A DNA stretch of 64,000 nucleotides from Metaclostridioides mangenotii (GTDB lineage Bacteria; Bacillota; Clostridia; Peptostreptococcales; Peptostreptococcaceae): positions 434,001 through 498,000 of the forward strand of contig NZ_JAHLOF010000001.1 of the NCBI RefSeq assembly GCF_018917235.1, read 5' to 3'. The notes beneath the pieces were generated by a model that saw only the letters and a program-made list of their open reading frames with translations, was not told the DNA's origin and ran no database searches. Below, one piece after another: positions 16,630-26,540 of the stretch (position 1 is the first letter of the stretch; each line of letters starts with the position of its first letter). The position numbers and the translations under genes are program-made.

Positions 16630-17922
16630 TTATATTGTTTTAGAAACAGTGCTCTTTGATGGTATAAAATTACCTATTATCCCTGCAACTAAAACAGGTA
16701 GTACCCAGTTAAATCCTAGTTCATGTAAAGGAAGACTATTAACTATCGGTACTTTAATACCATAGCTTGTAGCGACTGTAAGTACACTTACTAATAACGC
16801 AACATATGTAGCACATTTAAATACATTGTCGTTTTTAACTTTATCGCCAAATAAAGATAATATTATCAAAGTAAGTGTCGCTGGGTATACTATACTTAGT
16901 ATTGGAGCTGCAAATTTAATTATTGTGCTTACTCCGAAATTTGATACTATAGCAGAAAATACACAAACAAATATCACGATATGTTCGTATTTTAACTTTC
17001 CTTTAGTAATATCTGAGAAATACTGTCCTGCTGCAGATGATAATCCTATGGCCGTTGTTAGACAAGCTAGAGCGACTATTAAACCTAACAGTATTTTACC
17101 TGTATTACCAAGTAAAGATGCTGTTATACTAACGATTAATTCAGTCTGAGCTATATCTTGACCATATACCTTGGAAACGGTTGCCCCAAGATATGCAAGC
17201 CCACCATATACTAGGGCTAAACCTATCGCTGCAACAACTCCAGACCCTATAGTCATTTTTAGTTTATCTTTCTCTTCAGTATAACCTTTACCAACAACAG
17301 AAAGTATTATAACTGTAGAAAATACTATCGCTGCAAGCGTATCCATAGTTTGGTAACCTTGTGCTATACCTTCAGCAAATACTCCATCTATTAAGGTACT
17401 GTCTCTTATTTCCCCAAGTGGAGCCATTATACCTTTTATTATAAGTATAGCCAAAGCTATAAGTAAGGCTGGTGTAAGGTACTGTCCAACGATATCTACA
17501 ACTTTTGAAGGTCTGATAGCCAAGAAAAGTGTTATAGCAAAGAATATTACTGAGAATAAAATAGGACTAAATCCACTTCCAAATATAGGTACTATTCCCA
17601 TTTCATACGTTGTAGCTGCTGTTCTAGGAATAGCTAGAAGCGGACCTATACATATTACTATCGCACAACCTAGTAAAATTCCTAAACTTTTTCCTGCTCT
17701 CTTAAACATTTCTTCAGTGTTTCCATTGAATCTTGTTGCTGCTAAAACTGCTAATAATGCTAGTCCTACGTCTGCAAAAACGAATCCTAAAAATGCAACC
17801 CACCATTGCGTACCAGATAGAACTCCTAGATATGGAGGGAATATTAGATTTCCTGCACCGAAAAACATAGCGAACAGTGCAAACCCTACTACCGTCATAT
17901 CTTTTACTCGTTTACCACCCAT
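16630..17922 (-). CDS. brnQ: Branched-chain amino acid:cation symporter BrnQ, copy 3
   Basis: This is a third tandem LIVCS carrier, of 430 residues when started at the ATG at 17922 (MGGKRVKDMTVVGF), which has AGGAGG eight bases upstream. An in-frame ATG at 17976 would add 18 residues with no ribosome site. It is clearly more diverged from copies 1 and 2 than they are from each other, with changes such as LSGTQWWVAFLGF and GIVPIFGSGFSP near the substrate-facing loops. A strong SigA promoter and a leader hairpin precede it, so it is an independent unit with different control from copy 2. Confidence 0.95.
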   Translation of the reverse strand: MGGKRVKDMTVVGFALFAMFFGAGNLIFPPYLGVLSGTQWWVAFLGFVFADVGLALLAVLAATRFNGNTEEMFKRAGKSLGILLGCAIVICIGPLLAIPRTAATTYEMGIVPIFGSGFSPILFSVIFFAITLFLAIRPSKVVDIVGQYLTPALLIALAILIIKGIMAPLGEIRDSTLIDGVFAEGIAQGYQTMDTLAAIVFSTVIILSVVGKGYTEEKDKLKMTIGSGVVAAIGLALVYGGLAYLGATVSKVYGQDIAQTELIVSITASLLGNTGKILLGLIVALACLTTAIGLSSAAGQYFSDITKGKLKYEHIVIFVCVFSAIVSNFGVSTIIKFAAPILSIVYPATLTLIILSLFGDKVKNDNVFKCATYVALLVSVLTVATSYGIKVPIVNSLPLHELGFNWVLPVLVAGIIGNFIPSKSTVSKTI

Positions 17923-17967
17923 AAAATTCCTCCTTATTGCTTGATTTAGTTTTATAAATAATACCAC

Positions 17968-17993
17968 GATCCCCAAGTAACAACTTAAGGATC
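17968..17993 (-). promoter_or_regulatory. Hairpin at the 5' end of the brnQ3 transcript
   Basis: On the minus strand GATCCTTAAGT pairs with ACTTGGGGATC over 11 positions (two G-U pairs) with a 4-base loop. The predicted transcription start is only a few bases upstream, so the hairpin would cap the 5' end and could stabilise the mRNA or act as an operator in DNA. Confidence 0.45.
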
Positions 17994-18002
17994 ATGTGTA
18001 AT

Positions 18003-18032
18003 ATTATAATATTTCGACAAAGTATTTGTCAA
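18003..18032 (-). promoter_or_regulatory. SigA-type promoter of brnQ3
   Basis: Consensus TTGACA (18027-18032) and TATAAT (18003-18008) on the minus strand are separated by 18 bases. The start codon is about 75 bases downstream of the expected transcription start. Confidence 0.7.
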
Positions 18033-18212
18033 TGAATTTATGCAGCTTAAGTTTCTTTTGTGAAATTTTTCGCACAATTCTTTAAAATATCTATAATTAA
18101 AAATATTACATTAAATTAACATATTTTGTCATAAAATGTTTATTTTTGTATATAAATTATTAAAGTAAGTAATTATTTTTTTATTTTATAAACACTTTAA
18201 AATATTATTTTA

Positions 18213-19844
18213 TTATAAATTAATGTGCCCGCTCTTAATCTTTCTGTGTATTGTAGAAGGATCTATACCTATTTTTTCAGAAGCCTTTGTAATAGAGCCA
18301 TACCTATCAATTGCTCTAGGTATAATTATTTGATCTACTATCTTATAAGCATCGTTTAAATTTACTATACCATTTATTACGATAGGAGATGTCAAATCGT
18401 TTTCCTCCGACAAATTATCCAAATTTATAAGCATATTAAATTCATCTTCTCCAATAGTATTTTTTACTGAAAGAACTATAAATCTTTCTATAATATTCTT
18501 AAGTTCCCTTATATTACCGGGCCAAGAGTGTTCATTTAGCAGATTAAATACTTCAGGTGATATACTTACTCCTCTATTGTATTTATCATTATATAACTTC
18601 AAAAAATGCTCAACTAAAGGAACAATATCTTCCTTTCTTTCTCTCAATGGAGGTATTTTTATCGGAATCACACTCAGTCTATAGTACAAATCCTGTCTAA
18701 ATTTCAAATTATCGTGTAGATCTTCATTAGAGATATTAGTGGCACTTACATATCTAACATCAATTTTTATTGGTTTACTTCCACCGACTCTGGTTATCGT
18801 ATTTTCTTGTATTACCCTAAGTAATTTTTTCTGCATTTGAAGTGGTAATTCACCTATCTCATCTAAAAATATTGTCCCACCATTAGCTTGCTCAAAAAGA
18901 CCTTTTTTACCAGTTTTCTTAGCACCAGTGAACGATCCTTCTTCATATCCAAAAAACTCCGATTCTAACAACTCATTTGGAATAGCACCACAGTTAATAG
19001 CTATAAATGGTTTTTCCCTTCTAGGGCTATATCTACAAATCTCTCTAGCTATTATTTCTTTACCTACACCAGATTCACCAGTTATAAAAATAGATGAATC
19101 AGAGGCTGCTGCTCTTTTGACAACGTTTTTAATATTTTCCATAACTCTGCTTTTACTTATGTAATCGGAATTCAATACTACCCCATGGTGCTTAGCATGG
19201 GATTCTAAATTTATAACTCTCGAAATATCTCTACCTGTAAGGACTCCGCCTTTTACATTACCCTTATTATCACAAATAGGAACTGCAGTATATGCTATTA
19301 CCTTTCCTCCAGGATAGACTATATTTTTGTAGGTTTTTTTCTTAAGTTCTAACATATTTAGTATTATAGGTTCTTCCACTAAGCCCATATAAACTAGCTT
19401 GTCAATATTTCTTCCTAAAACTTCTTTCCTTTTAAAAGGCAATATCTCATCACATAGACTATTCATCTTCTCGATAACGCCATCTTTATTGAATATAACT
19501 ACTACTTCATCAATATGCTCAATAATATCCTCTACGACATTATCTGTTATCATAGATTTTTCAAATAGATATATATATTGTATGTCATTTCTGTAATCTC
19601 TGATAGAGTATACATCTACAAACATATTTAAATCCCTTAGTTTAACATTTTTTCTATTATTCGAAAAATAATCATTGTTACTAAAGGTATCGTCCAAATC
19701 AGCTATACTCGATGGCTCGTCCATGTCTACGAAATTAAAAATCTTTTTCATTTGTGCATTAAACTCTAGTATCTCTCCAGTTTCTCTGCATAAAATTGCT
19801 GGATTTTCTAAATGATTAATAAAGCCTCTAAAATCATTGTACAC
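18213..19844 (-). CDS. Sigma-54-dependent activator with PAS sensor domains
   Basis: This bacterial enhancer-binding protein has two PAS-like domains (about residues 1-75 and 110-220, with VVVIFNKDGVIEKMNS). A central AAA+ domain follows with Walker A TGESGVGKEI, the sigma-54 contact loop GSFTGA (usually GAFTGA), Walker B GGTIFLDEIGELP and the arginine-finger region. The C-terminal helix-turn-helix (ITKASEKIGIDPSTIHRKIK) binds DNA. The GTG at 19844 with GGAAGGG nine bases upstream is the likely start, and an upstream ATG at 19904 lacks a ribosome site. It lies between brnQ3 and the had operon, whose hadA promoter looks sigma-54 dependent, so it is the probable activator of leucine fermentation. 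I recall a similar regulator, LeuR, in C. difficile. Confidence 0.85.
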   Translation of the reverse strand: MYNDFRGFINHLENPAILCRETGEILEFNAQMKKIFNFVDMDEPSSIADLDDTFSNNDYFSNNRKNVKLRDLNMFVDVYSIRDYRNDIQYIYLFEKSMITDNVVEDIIEHIDEVVVIFNKDGVIEKMNSLCDEILPFKRKEVLGRNIDKLVYMGLVEEPIILNMLELKKKTYKNIVYPGGKVIAYTAVPICDNKGNVKGGVLTGRDISRVINLESHAKHHGVVLNSDYISKSRVMENIKNVVKRAAASDSSIFITGESGVGKEIIAREICRYSPRREKPFIAINCGAIPNELLESEFFGYEEGSFTGAKKTGKKGLFEQANGGTIFLDEIGELPLQMQKKLLRVIQENTITRVGGSKPIKIDVRYVSATNISNEDLHDNLKFRQDLYYRLSVIPIKIPPLRERKEDIVPLVEHFLKLYNDKYNRGVSISPEVFNLLNEHSWPGNIRELKNIIERFIVLSVKNTIGEDEFNMLINLDNLSEENDLTSPIVINGIVNLNDAYKIVDQIIIPRAIDRYGSITKASEKIGIDPSTIHRKIKSGHINL

Positions 19845-19923
19845 TTTATTCAGCCCTTCCTTATATAGTAAATTAAATCCGCTGTTGAAATATAAATAAA
19901 ACAAACTTTTCTACTCTAACAAT

Positions 19924-19932
19924 ATTATATCA
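19924..19932 (-). promoter_or_regulatory. Extended -10 promoter of the sigma-54 activator gene
   Basis: The minus strand reads TGATATAAT, an extended -10, about 80 bases before the GTG start. No clear -35 is seen at 17 bases, which extended -10 promoters tolerate. Confidence 0.4.
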
Positions 19933-20077
19933 TTTAAAATGTTTAAATTTACGATAATTGTTAATTTTTTATAAAATTTGTCTTTTTGTCGAATTTACTA
20001 TATTTTATTTTGTTTTTTATATAATTAATATTAAATATTTGGTTTATATTATATTAAATATAACTTGGATGCTGAAT

Positions 20078-20129
20078 CAAATAATCCTTGTATATAATGA
20101 ATAATGTTCTTATACACAAGGATTATTTG
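20078..20129 (-). terminator. Long hairpin after etfA, probable had operon terminator
   Basis: Perfect 14-base arms CAAATAATCCTTGT and ACAAGGATTATTTG enclose a loop of about 24 bases, 57 bases after the etfA stop. The tail on the minus strand is only moderately T-rich, so this could also be an RNA-stabilising structure. Confidence 0.6.
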
Positions 20130-20185
20130 GGTTAGGCTTACTATAAAGTATAAATTCTATTTAAATATTTTTAATCCATCTGAAT

Positions 20186-21238
20186 TTATGCATTTACTAA
20201 TTCTATCAAATCATCTACACTGTCAAGTTTTTCAATAAGTAGCGGTACTATTTCTTTAACGTCGCCTACTATTCCATAGTCTGCTACATCTAGTATTGGG
20301 GCTACTTCGTTTTTATTTATAGCAATAATATAATCAGAAGACTGCATACCTGCTAAATGTTGTATAGCTCCAGAAATACCACAAGCTATATAAAGATTTG
20401 GTTTAACAGTAGTTCCTGTTTGTCCAACTTGGTGAGAATGATCTATCCATCCAGCATCTACTGCTGCACGAGATGCGCCAACTACTCCACCTAATTTGTC
20501 AGCTAATTGTTTTAACATATCAAATCCTTCTGGCCCACCTATTCCAAGACCACCAGATACTATGATATTTGCATCAGTTAAAGACACTAGATCTTTTTTT
20601 GTCTTTACAGTTTCAACTACTTCTACTCTTATATCATCTTTATTTAGATTAAATGTTATTGGAACTATTTTTCCATTTTTAGAAGTATCTTTTTCTGCTT
20701 TATCCATAACTCCTGGTCTAACTGTAGACATTTGAGGTCTTGTGTTAGGACATATAATTGTAGCCATTATATTACCACCAAAAGCTGGACGAGTTTGTTT
20801 TAGTTTTTTATCTTCTGGATCTATTTCAAGTTTAGTACAATCTGCAGTAAGTCCAGTGCTCACTCTTGACGCTATTCTTGGAGCTAAATCTCTTCCTATA
20901 TGTGTAGCACCATAAAGTACTATTTCTGGCTTTAATTCATTTATTGCATCAGTTATAACTTTTGTATACCCATCTGTTGTAAAACTTTCTAATAGAGCAT
21001 CATCAGCAGTATAAACTGTATCTGCTCCATAAGCAACTAATTCTTTTGCCATAGAATCTACATCTTTACCAAGCAGTATAGCGCAAAGATCTACTCCTAT
21101 TTCATCAGCTAATTTTCTACCCTCACCAAGTAATTCTACTACAACCGGTGTAATTACACCTTCTCTTTGTTCTGCAAATACCCAAACATTTTTGTATGAG
21201 CTAAAGTCTTTTATAGTTTCATTCATTTTTGTATCCAT
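20186..21238 (-). CDS. etfA: Electron transfer flavoprotein alpha subunit
   Basis: EtfA binds FAD and, with EtfB and an acyl-CoA dehydrogenase, moves electrons from NADH. The C-terminal FAD domain is clear ([42 protein letters not shown], then [16 protein letters not shown]), after an N-terminal nucleotide-binding-like domain. The start at 21238 ([12 protein letters not shown]) has GGAGG five bases upstream, 13 bases after the etfB stop. In this operon it should serve AcdB in reducing 2-isocaprenoyl-CoA, coupled to ferredoxin reduction by bifurcation, as shown for relatives. It is the last gene of the had operon. Confidence 0.94.
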   Translation of the reverse strand: MDTKMNETIKDFSSYKNVWVFAEQREGVITPVVVELLGEGRKLADEIGVDLCAILLGKDVDSMAKELVAYGADTVYTADDALLESFTTDGYTKVITDAINELKPEIVLYGATHIGRDLAPRIASRVSTGLTADCTKLEIDPEDKKLKQTRPAFGGNIMATIICPNTRPQMSTVRPGVMDKAEKDTSKNGKIVPITFNLNKDDIRVEVVETVKTKKDLVSLTDANIIVSGGLGIGGPEGFDMLKQLADKLGGVVGASRAAVDAGWIDHSHQVGQTGTTVKPNLYIACGISGAIQHLAGMQSSDYIIAINKNEVAPILDVADYGIVGDVKEIVPLLIEKLDSVDDLIELVNA

Positions 21239-21251
21239 TTTAACCTCCAAC

Positions 21252-22037
21252 TTATATAATGTGCTTTTGTTTTAGTCCTACTAGTACCGTATTCACAATA
21301 TCTTCTGGATTGCCTTTAAGTATTTCACCCTTACCTCTTGGATCTGGTGTAAATGATCTAAATACTTTTGTTGGTGAAGCTTTAAGTCCAACTTCTTCCT
21401 TTTCTACATCTAAATCATCTATTGTCCATACCTTTACTTCTGTTTTAAATGCTTTTACTATTTTATCAACAGACATATGTCTTGGCTCGTTTAATTCTTT
21501 AACTGCTGTTAATAGAACAGGTTTTTTTACTTTTATTACTTCATATCCATCTTCTAATTGTCTCTGTACTGTTACTGTATCTCCATCTATTGAGAAATCT
21601 TGCACATAAGTAACTTGAGGTATATCAAGTTTTTCAGCTATTTGTGGTCCAACTTGAGCAGTATCTCCATCTATTGCTTGTCTTCCAGCAAATACTATAT
21701 CATAATCTCCAACTTTTTTGATTCCTGCTGCAATTGTATTTGAAGTTGCCCAAGTATCAGCTCCTCCAAATGCTCTATCACTAAGAAGTATAGCTTCATC
21801 AGCACCCATAGCTAAACATTCTCTAAGCATAAAATCTGCTTGAGGAGGTCCCATTGTAATTACTGTTACAGTTGAACCTTCATGTCCATCTTTTAATTTT
21901 AGAGCTTCTTCTAACGCATTTGCATCGTCAGGATTTAAGATACTTGGAACACCATCCCTAATAAGTGTCCCTGTCTCTTTGTTTATTCTAACTTCATTAG
22001 TATCTGGAACTTGTTTTACGCAAACTAATATTTTCAA
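21252..22037 (-). CDS. etfB: Electron transfer flavoprotein beta subunit
   Basis: EtfB pairs with EtfA and, in bifurcating complexes, carries the second FAD where NADH electrons split. The protein reads [16 protein letters not shown] from a TTG start at 22037, the classic EtfB N-terminus, with GGAGG eight bases upstream. The ATG at 22052 lies inside the ribosome site. Conserved EtfB segments [31 protein letters not shown] and [17 protein letters not shown] are present. The last is the loop that holds FAD or AMP. It sits between acdB and etfA in the operon. Confidence 0.94.
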   Translation of the reverse strand: MKILVCVKQVPDTNEVRINKETGTLIRDGVPSILNPDDANALEEALKLKDGHEGSTVTVITMGPPQADFMLRECLAMGADEAILLSDRAFGGADTWATSNTIAAGIKKVGDYDIVFAGRQAIDGDTAQVGPQIAEKLDIPQVTYVQDFSIDGDTVTVQRQLEDGYEVIKVKKPVLLTAVKELNEPRHMSVDKIVKAFKTEVKVWTIDDLDVEKEEVGLKASPTKVFRSFTPDPRGKGEILKGNPEDIVNTVLVGLKQKHII

Positions 22038-22085
22038 AGTCTTTACCTCCATTTAACTAGTATAAATTATTTTAAAATGATGAGT

Positions 22086-23219
22086 TTATTTTAAAATATT
22101 TGAAGAGATTACCATTTTTTGAACTTCTGATGTACCTTCGTATATAGACATTATTCTTGCATCTCTGTATATTCTTTCGATTGGATAGTCTTTTATAAAT
22201 CCGTATCCTCCGTGTAGTTGTAGTGCTTTGTATGCAACTTCATTTGCAGTTTCTGCTGCATAGTATTTAGCCATAGCAGATTCTTTAGTCATATTCACGC
22301 CGGCATCTTTCTTCACAGCTGCATCATAAACTAATCCTCTTGCAGCATTTACCTTTGTCTCCATATCAGCTAAAGTAAACTGAGTATTTTGGAATTTAGA
22401 AAGTGATTTACCAAACTGAACTCTCTCTTTAGTGTATTTAATAGCTTCGTCAAGAGCACCTTGAGCAATTCCTAGAGCTTGAGCTGCAACCCCTATTCTA
22501 CCTGCATCAAGAGTGTTCATAGCTATTTTAAATCCTATACCTTCTTTTCCTAAAAGATTTTCTTTTGGTACTTTAACATTTTCAAATATTAAGTCTGAAG
22601 TTTGAGTTCCTCTGATACCCATTTTATCTTCATGAGCTCCGTGAGAAAATCCTTCCAAATTACTCTCTACTATAAATGCTGTTGTTCCTTTTAAACCTTT
22701 TGATCTATCTGTAACAGCTATTACTATAGCGAAGTCACATATAGGTGCATTAGTTATAAAAGTTTTTCTTCCATTTAATATATAATAATCTCCATCAAGT
22801 TCTGCTGTTGTTTGTTGTGCTGAAGCGTCAGATCCTGCTCCTGGTTCTGTAAGACCGAATGCTCCTATCATTTCACCTGATGCAATACCTCTCAAATATT
22901 TTTGTTTATGTTCTTCTGTTCCATAGTTAAGTATTGGTAGAGATACTAAAGTTGCTGCTGCAGTTGCATATGTTCCAGTTGATGCGCATCTTCTACTAAG
23001 CTCTTCCATTATTATTGCATATGACACATAGTCGGCACCTGCTCCCCCATATTCCCCAGGTACAGTAACACTTGTGTATTTCGCTTGCGCCATTTTGTCC
23101 AATAACTCTCTCGGCATCTCACCAGTTTTGTCAATTTCTTCTGGTAGTGTTGACAATTCTCTGCTTACAAAGTCTCTTACGGCTTTTCTTAAAAGTTCTT
23201 GCTCTTTATTAAATAACAT
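22086..23219 (-). CDS. acdB: Acyl-CoA dehydrogenase AcdB (2-isocaprenoyl-CoA reductase)
   Basis: This flavin acyl-CoA dehydrogenase works in the reductive direction, turning isocaprenoyl-CoA into isocaproyl-CoA with electrons from EtfAB. The 377-residue protein has the family fold: MLFNKEQELLRKAVRDF, GLTEPGAGSDAS (FAD/substrate), the TFITNAPICDFAIV strand, QFGKSLSKFQNTQF, and the C-terminal YEGTSEVQKMVIS, where the catalytic glutamate lies in the first motif. The start at 23219 follows GGAGG. Its position after hadC and before etfBA supports the specific role. A 148-base gap with a hairpin separates it from hadC. Confidence 0.92.
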   Translation of the reverse strand: MLFNKEQELLRKAVRDFVSRELSTLPEEIDKTGEMPRELLDKMAQAKYTSVTVPGEYGGAGADYVSYAIIMEELSRRCASTGTYATAAATLVSLPILNYGTEEHKQKYLRGIASGEMIGAFGLTEPGAGSDASAQQTTAELDGDYYILNGRKTFITNAPICDFAIVIAVTDRSKGLKGTTAFIVESNLEGFSHGAHEDKMGIRGTQTSDLIFENVKVPKENLLGKEGIGFKIAMNTLDAGRIGVAAQALGIAQGALDEAIKYTKERVQFGKSLSKFQNTQFTLADMETKVNAARGLVYDAAVKKDAGVNMTKESAMAKYYAAETANEVAYKALQLHGGYGFIKDYPIERIYRDARIMSIYEGTSEVQKMVISSNILK

Positions 23220-23266
23220 ATTCTCCTCCATTTTTATATTCTATTATTTTTGATATGAGGTATTAT

Positions 23267-23349
23267 AAAAACGAAATCTCTATAAATAATAGCTATTTCA
23301 TATTTGCATATAAATTTACGTCTTTAGTTTATTAAGTATAGAGATCTCG
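23267..23349 (-). promoter_or_regulatory. Intra-operon long-range hairpin between hadC and acdB
   Basis: On the minus strand CGAGATCTCTATA (23337-23349) can pair with TATAGAGATTTCG (23272-23284) over 13 positions with one G-U pair, across a 52-base loop. Five T follow at once (23267-23271). It could attenuate transcription, block decay, or set different levels of dehydratase and reductase proteins. Confidence 0.45.
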
Positions 23350-23367
23350 ATTGTTACTAATATAAAT

Positions 23368-24495
23368 TTAGGCTAAGCTAAGCATCTCAGAGAAGGCTTG
23401 AACACGAGTTCTAACTTGCTCATTATTTGATGTCTGTTGATCTACTTCTATAAATAATGTAGGAATGTTTTTAGACTCTATATCCTTTTTAACCACTGGA
23501 TAGTCGTATTCCTCTGGATCACAGAATTTCATCATACAGAATACAACCCCATCTGCATCTTTAGCTTTTGCTTCATCAGCTATCATAGATCCACGTTTTT
23601 TATCTGGATCGTAAGCTAATGAACATCCTTCTATGTTTGACCACTGTCTTGCTAGTCTTTCTAAAGCATCTTTTCCTTCTGGTACTAGAGTTCTAAATTG
23701 TCTAGATTCTTGAGCTAAATCATCTGCTACAACAGTCATATTGTTCTCTTCTAATATTTCTAATATATCTTTTGAATCAAGAGAAATACCTGTAAGCACC
23801 ACTTTACTTCCAATACATTCTTCAGTTGGTTTTTTGTTTAATTCTGAAATAAGATTTTTCACTAAATCAGTGTGCTCCTCTTTTTTCATAAAGAATCCAC
23901 TTTTAATAACTAAATTTCTAACTGAAGGTTTTATTGTTTTTGAATATTTTGGAGATAACTCTACAAATTCTTGCATTACTTTTCTATGTTCATTGTATAT
24001 ATCTATACTTTCTTGTAGTTTTTCTTCTGTTATCTCGTGTCCACATATCTTTTCTAACTCTGCCTTGATGTTTTTATATTCATTAATAAGGTATTTTACA
24101 CCAGACTCTAACTTTCTATTTTGTGGATAAACTAATGCTATATAAGGAACTTGAGGTACAGCTGACTTCCAGTTTTGTCCTAAACAAATTAGTGTATCAC
24201 ACATCCCAGGTATTATTGCAGCTGAAAGTTCATTGTAAGCCCCTTTAAGTCCAAATTCTAAAGATGATTGCATGATTGAGCATGCAAATGCTGGGAAGTA
24301 TTGTTTAGCTAAATCTAATTCAGTATGCCCACCCCATATTCCAACAGGAAACATCCCTGCTGCATGAATTATCTCTTCTGGACAGTAAACTGGGAAACAT
24401 CCTATAGCTTTATTTCCAGTATCCTTCTTAAATTTTTTGATTACTTCGTTTGGGTTATCAACCACTTCTTGCATTCTAGACAAAATAGCTTCCAT
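23368..24495 (-). CDS. hadC: (R)-2-hydroxyisocaproyl-CoA dehydratase beta subunit
   Basis: HadC forms with HadB the oxygen-sensitive dehydratase that removes water from (R)-2-hydroxyisocaproyl-CoA through a ketyl radical. The 375-residue protein shows the family segments [30 protein letters not shown] and [15 protein letters not shown], whose cysteines ligate a [4Fe-4S] cluster. Its sequence closely resembles C. difficile HadC from memory. The ATG at 24495 shares one base with the hadB stop (TAATG), and GAGGTG lies seven bases upstream, so the two subunits are translationally coupled. Confidence 0.94.
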   Translation of the reverse strand: MEAILSRMQEVVDNPNEVIKKFKKDTGNKAIGCFPVYCPEEIIHAAGMFPVGIWGGHTELDLAKQYFPAFACSIMQSSLEFGLKGAYNELSAAIIPGMCDTLICLGQNWKSAVPQVPYIALVYPQNRKLESGVKYLINEYKNIKAELEKICGHEITEEKLQESIDIYNEHRKVMQEFVELSPKYSKTIKPSVRNLVIKSGFFMKKEEHTDLVKNLISELNKKPTEECIGSKVVLTGISLDSKDILEILEENNMTVVADDLAQESRQFRTLVPEGKDALERLARQWSNIEGCSLAYDPDKKRGSMIADEAKAKDADGVVFCMMKFCDPEEYDYPVVKKDIESKNIPTLFIEVDQQTSNNEQVRTRVQAFSEMLSLA

Positions 24496-25721
24496 TATAT
24501 TTCACCTCTATTAAGATTTTTTCTCTCATCCATAACTTCAACTAGACCTTGTATTCTTGTTTCGAATTGTGCCTTAGTAAATGCTCTAGGATCGGCTTGG
24601 TCACCATCAAATCCTGCTGAAGGTATACCAGTGATTTCTTCAGTTTTTCTTTGCATTTCGTACTGAATCAAACTCATAAGTTTACAGCTTCTATTCATAT
24701 GATAAAAAGCTCCATCACATTTGCCATCTTTTAAAGAGTTAACTCTAAAATCTGTCATTTTATCTAGGTTAACGTTGTTAAACATTCCACTGTAAGCTCT
24801 TGCCATACCATCCAGATCATTAACTTCATATTGAAGTGCCCATGCGTGTGGATAAACACTACCTGTCATATTTACTCCGTATTTTGCTAGTGTTTTCATT
24901 TTAAAACCTATAGTAGGCCAGCAAGGTATTCCCTCCATCATGATTCTGTACTTTTCTTCACCTCTAAATGAAGACACTTTAGTTTTCTTATTTTCCTCTA
25001 ATTCATCTATTAATATTTTAAACGCTTCTGTAGTCTCTTTTTTTCCTCTTGCACATACGATAACAGCCATATAAGTAAATAAGTCAAATCCGTTCATTGG
25101 AGATGGATCAGACCCTTCTGGTAAACTCATTGAATACTTCCAAAGTCTACCGTTTTCAGCTGATATCTTCATTACTTCTTCAAATTTTTTAGGATCAAAT
25201 TTCTTGCCTGATATTTTTTCTAGTCCTTTTATAGCTTCTTCAAATTGTGCCTTGATGTATTCAACTCTCTCTTCTGTAACGTGATCTTCGTTATTAAAAG
25301 GTACATCTACCATTATCATAGGAATTTTTAATTCTTTTGAAATGTTTTCATACCACTTTATAACTTGATCACAAATATTGTTACAACATAGCAAGAAGTC
25401 TGGTGTAGGCATATTTAAAGTATCACTTTTTCCTTTGTCTAAAAAACCAAAATTTGTTCTAGCATAAGCACATAGATCTATTGAATAGCCATCTGCTTCT
25501 GCTCTTTCACATAACTCTAATGATTCTTTTTTTGCTGCAACACCAGCAGCATGATTCTCTGGATAGCATAAGTTTAAGTCGAATACTTCTGCTAATTCTT
25601 GAGGAAATACTGAAGTTGCCCAACCAACTGGTCTACCTTCCTCTTTTGCTTTAAAAGCATTTGCATACTGCTCAGCTAAGAGCTCATTGATTACTGTTTT
25701 AGCATCTTTTTTTTCAGACAT
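24495..25721 (-). CDS. hadB: (R)-2-hydroxyisocaproyl-CoA dehydratase alpha subunit
   Basis: HadB is the alpha subunit of the radical dehydratase and carries its own [4Fe-4S] cluster. The 408-residue protein ([20 protein letters not shown]) has [36 protein letters not shown] and [17 protein letters not shown], with the cluster cysteines and a substrate-pocket region near [12 protein letters not shown]. From memory it is very close to C. difficile HadB, which supports leucine-derived rather than phenylalanine-derived substrate, though related phenyllactyl enzymes exist. The start at 25721 follows GAGGG, and an ATG two codons upstream touches the ribosome site. Confidence 0.93.
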   Translation of the reverse strand: MSEKKDAKTVINELLAEQYANAFKAKEEGRPVGWATSVFPQELAEVFDLNLCYPENHAAGVAAKKESLELCERAEADGYSIDLCAYARTNFGFLDKGKSDTLNMPTPDFLLCCNNICDQVIKWYENISKELKIPMIMVDVPFNNEDHVTEERVEYIKAQFEEAIKGLEKISGKKFDPKKFEEVMKISAENGRLWKYSMSLPEGSDPSPMNGFDLFTYMAVIVCARGKKETTEAFKILIDELEENKKTKVSSFRGEEKYRIMMEGIPCWPTIGFKMKTLAKYGVNMTGSVYPHAWALQYEVNDLDGMARAYSGMFNNVNLDKMTDFRVNSLKDGKCDGAFYHMNRSCKLMSLIQYEMQRKTEEITGIPSAGFDGDQADPRAFTKAQFETRIQGLVEVMDERKNLNRGEI

Positions 25722-25739
25722 TTTCATCCCTCTTTACTT

Positions 25740-26516
25740 TTATTTTTTTGTTTCATTATAAGCATATATAGCTGCTCCTAAGGCACCTGTAAGTTGAGGT
25801 ATTTCTGGAACTATTATCTTTGTGCCTAGCTCTCTTTCCATTGCTTTAACAACACCTGGGTTTTTTGCTACTCCCCCAACCATTACTACATCTTCTTTCA
25901 CGCCAATTCTTTTTACCAAACTGGCAACCCTTTTTGCAACTGAAGTATGAATTCCTGCAACTATATCTTCTATAGCTATATCATTTGATAAATGTGATAT
26001 AACTTCTGATTCAGCAAAAACTGTACAAGTATTACTTATAGATACTTCCTTTTGAGATTTTATTGAAATATCTCCAAGATCCGATACATCTACTTCAACA
26101 ATTTTAGCCATAACATCTAAGAATCTACCCGTACCTGCTGCACATTTATCATTCATCAAAAAGTTTAGCATTACCCCATTTTCATCTAACTTAAGTGCTT
26201 TAGCATCTTGACCTCCGATGTCTATTACTGTTCTAACTGTAGGTATTAAAAACTTTACACCTTTTGTGTGACAGCTTAACTCACTAATTTGTTTATGAGT
26301 ATCTGCATACTTCATACGTCCATAACCAGTTACTACAGTATTTTCAATATCATCTTCAGTTATATTAAGTTTTTTATACAAATCTTCAAGAACTCTCGCT
26401 GGTCCGCTAGTACCTGTTCCTGAAGGAATTGTAGAGTAGGCTGCTATTTCTTTTCCATCTTTTAAAATCAGCCCCTTAGATGCAGTCGATCCTATATCTA
26501 ATCCCATTGTGTACAT
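25740..26516 (-). CDS. hadI: Activator (initiator ATPase) of 2-hydroxyisocaproyl-CoA dehydratase
   Basis: HadI is a homodimeric ASKHA-fold ATPase with one [4Fe-4S] cluster that injects the single high-energy electron starting the HadBC cycle. The 258-residue protein begins MYTMGLDIGSTASKG (phosphate-1 motif), has IDIGGQDAK (phosphate-2), cluster cysteines in NDKCAAGTGRF and SNTCTVFAESEV, and the adenosine motif VGGVAKNPG. GGAG lies upstream of the ATG. It is between hadA and hadB with short gaps (24 and 18 bases), the order known for this operon. Confidence 0.94.
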   Translation of the reverse strand: MYTMGLDIGSTASKGLILKDGKEIAAYSTIPSGTGTSGPARVLEDLYKKLNITEDDIENTVVTGYGRMKYADTHKQISELSCHTKGVKFLIPTVRTVIDIGGQDAKALKLDENGVMLNFLMNDKCAAGTGRFLDVMAKIVEVDVSDLGDISIKSQKEVSISNTCTVFAESEVISHLSNDIAIEDIVAGIHTSVAKRVASLVKRIGVKEDVVMVGGVAKNPGVVKAMERELGTKIIVPEIPQLTGALGAAIYAYNETKK

Positions 26517-26540
26517 TTTTTGAGTCGCTCCTTTATAAAT

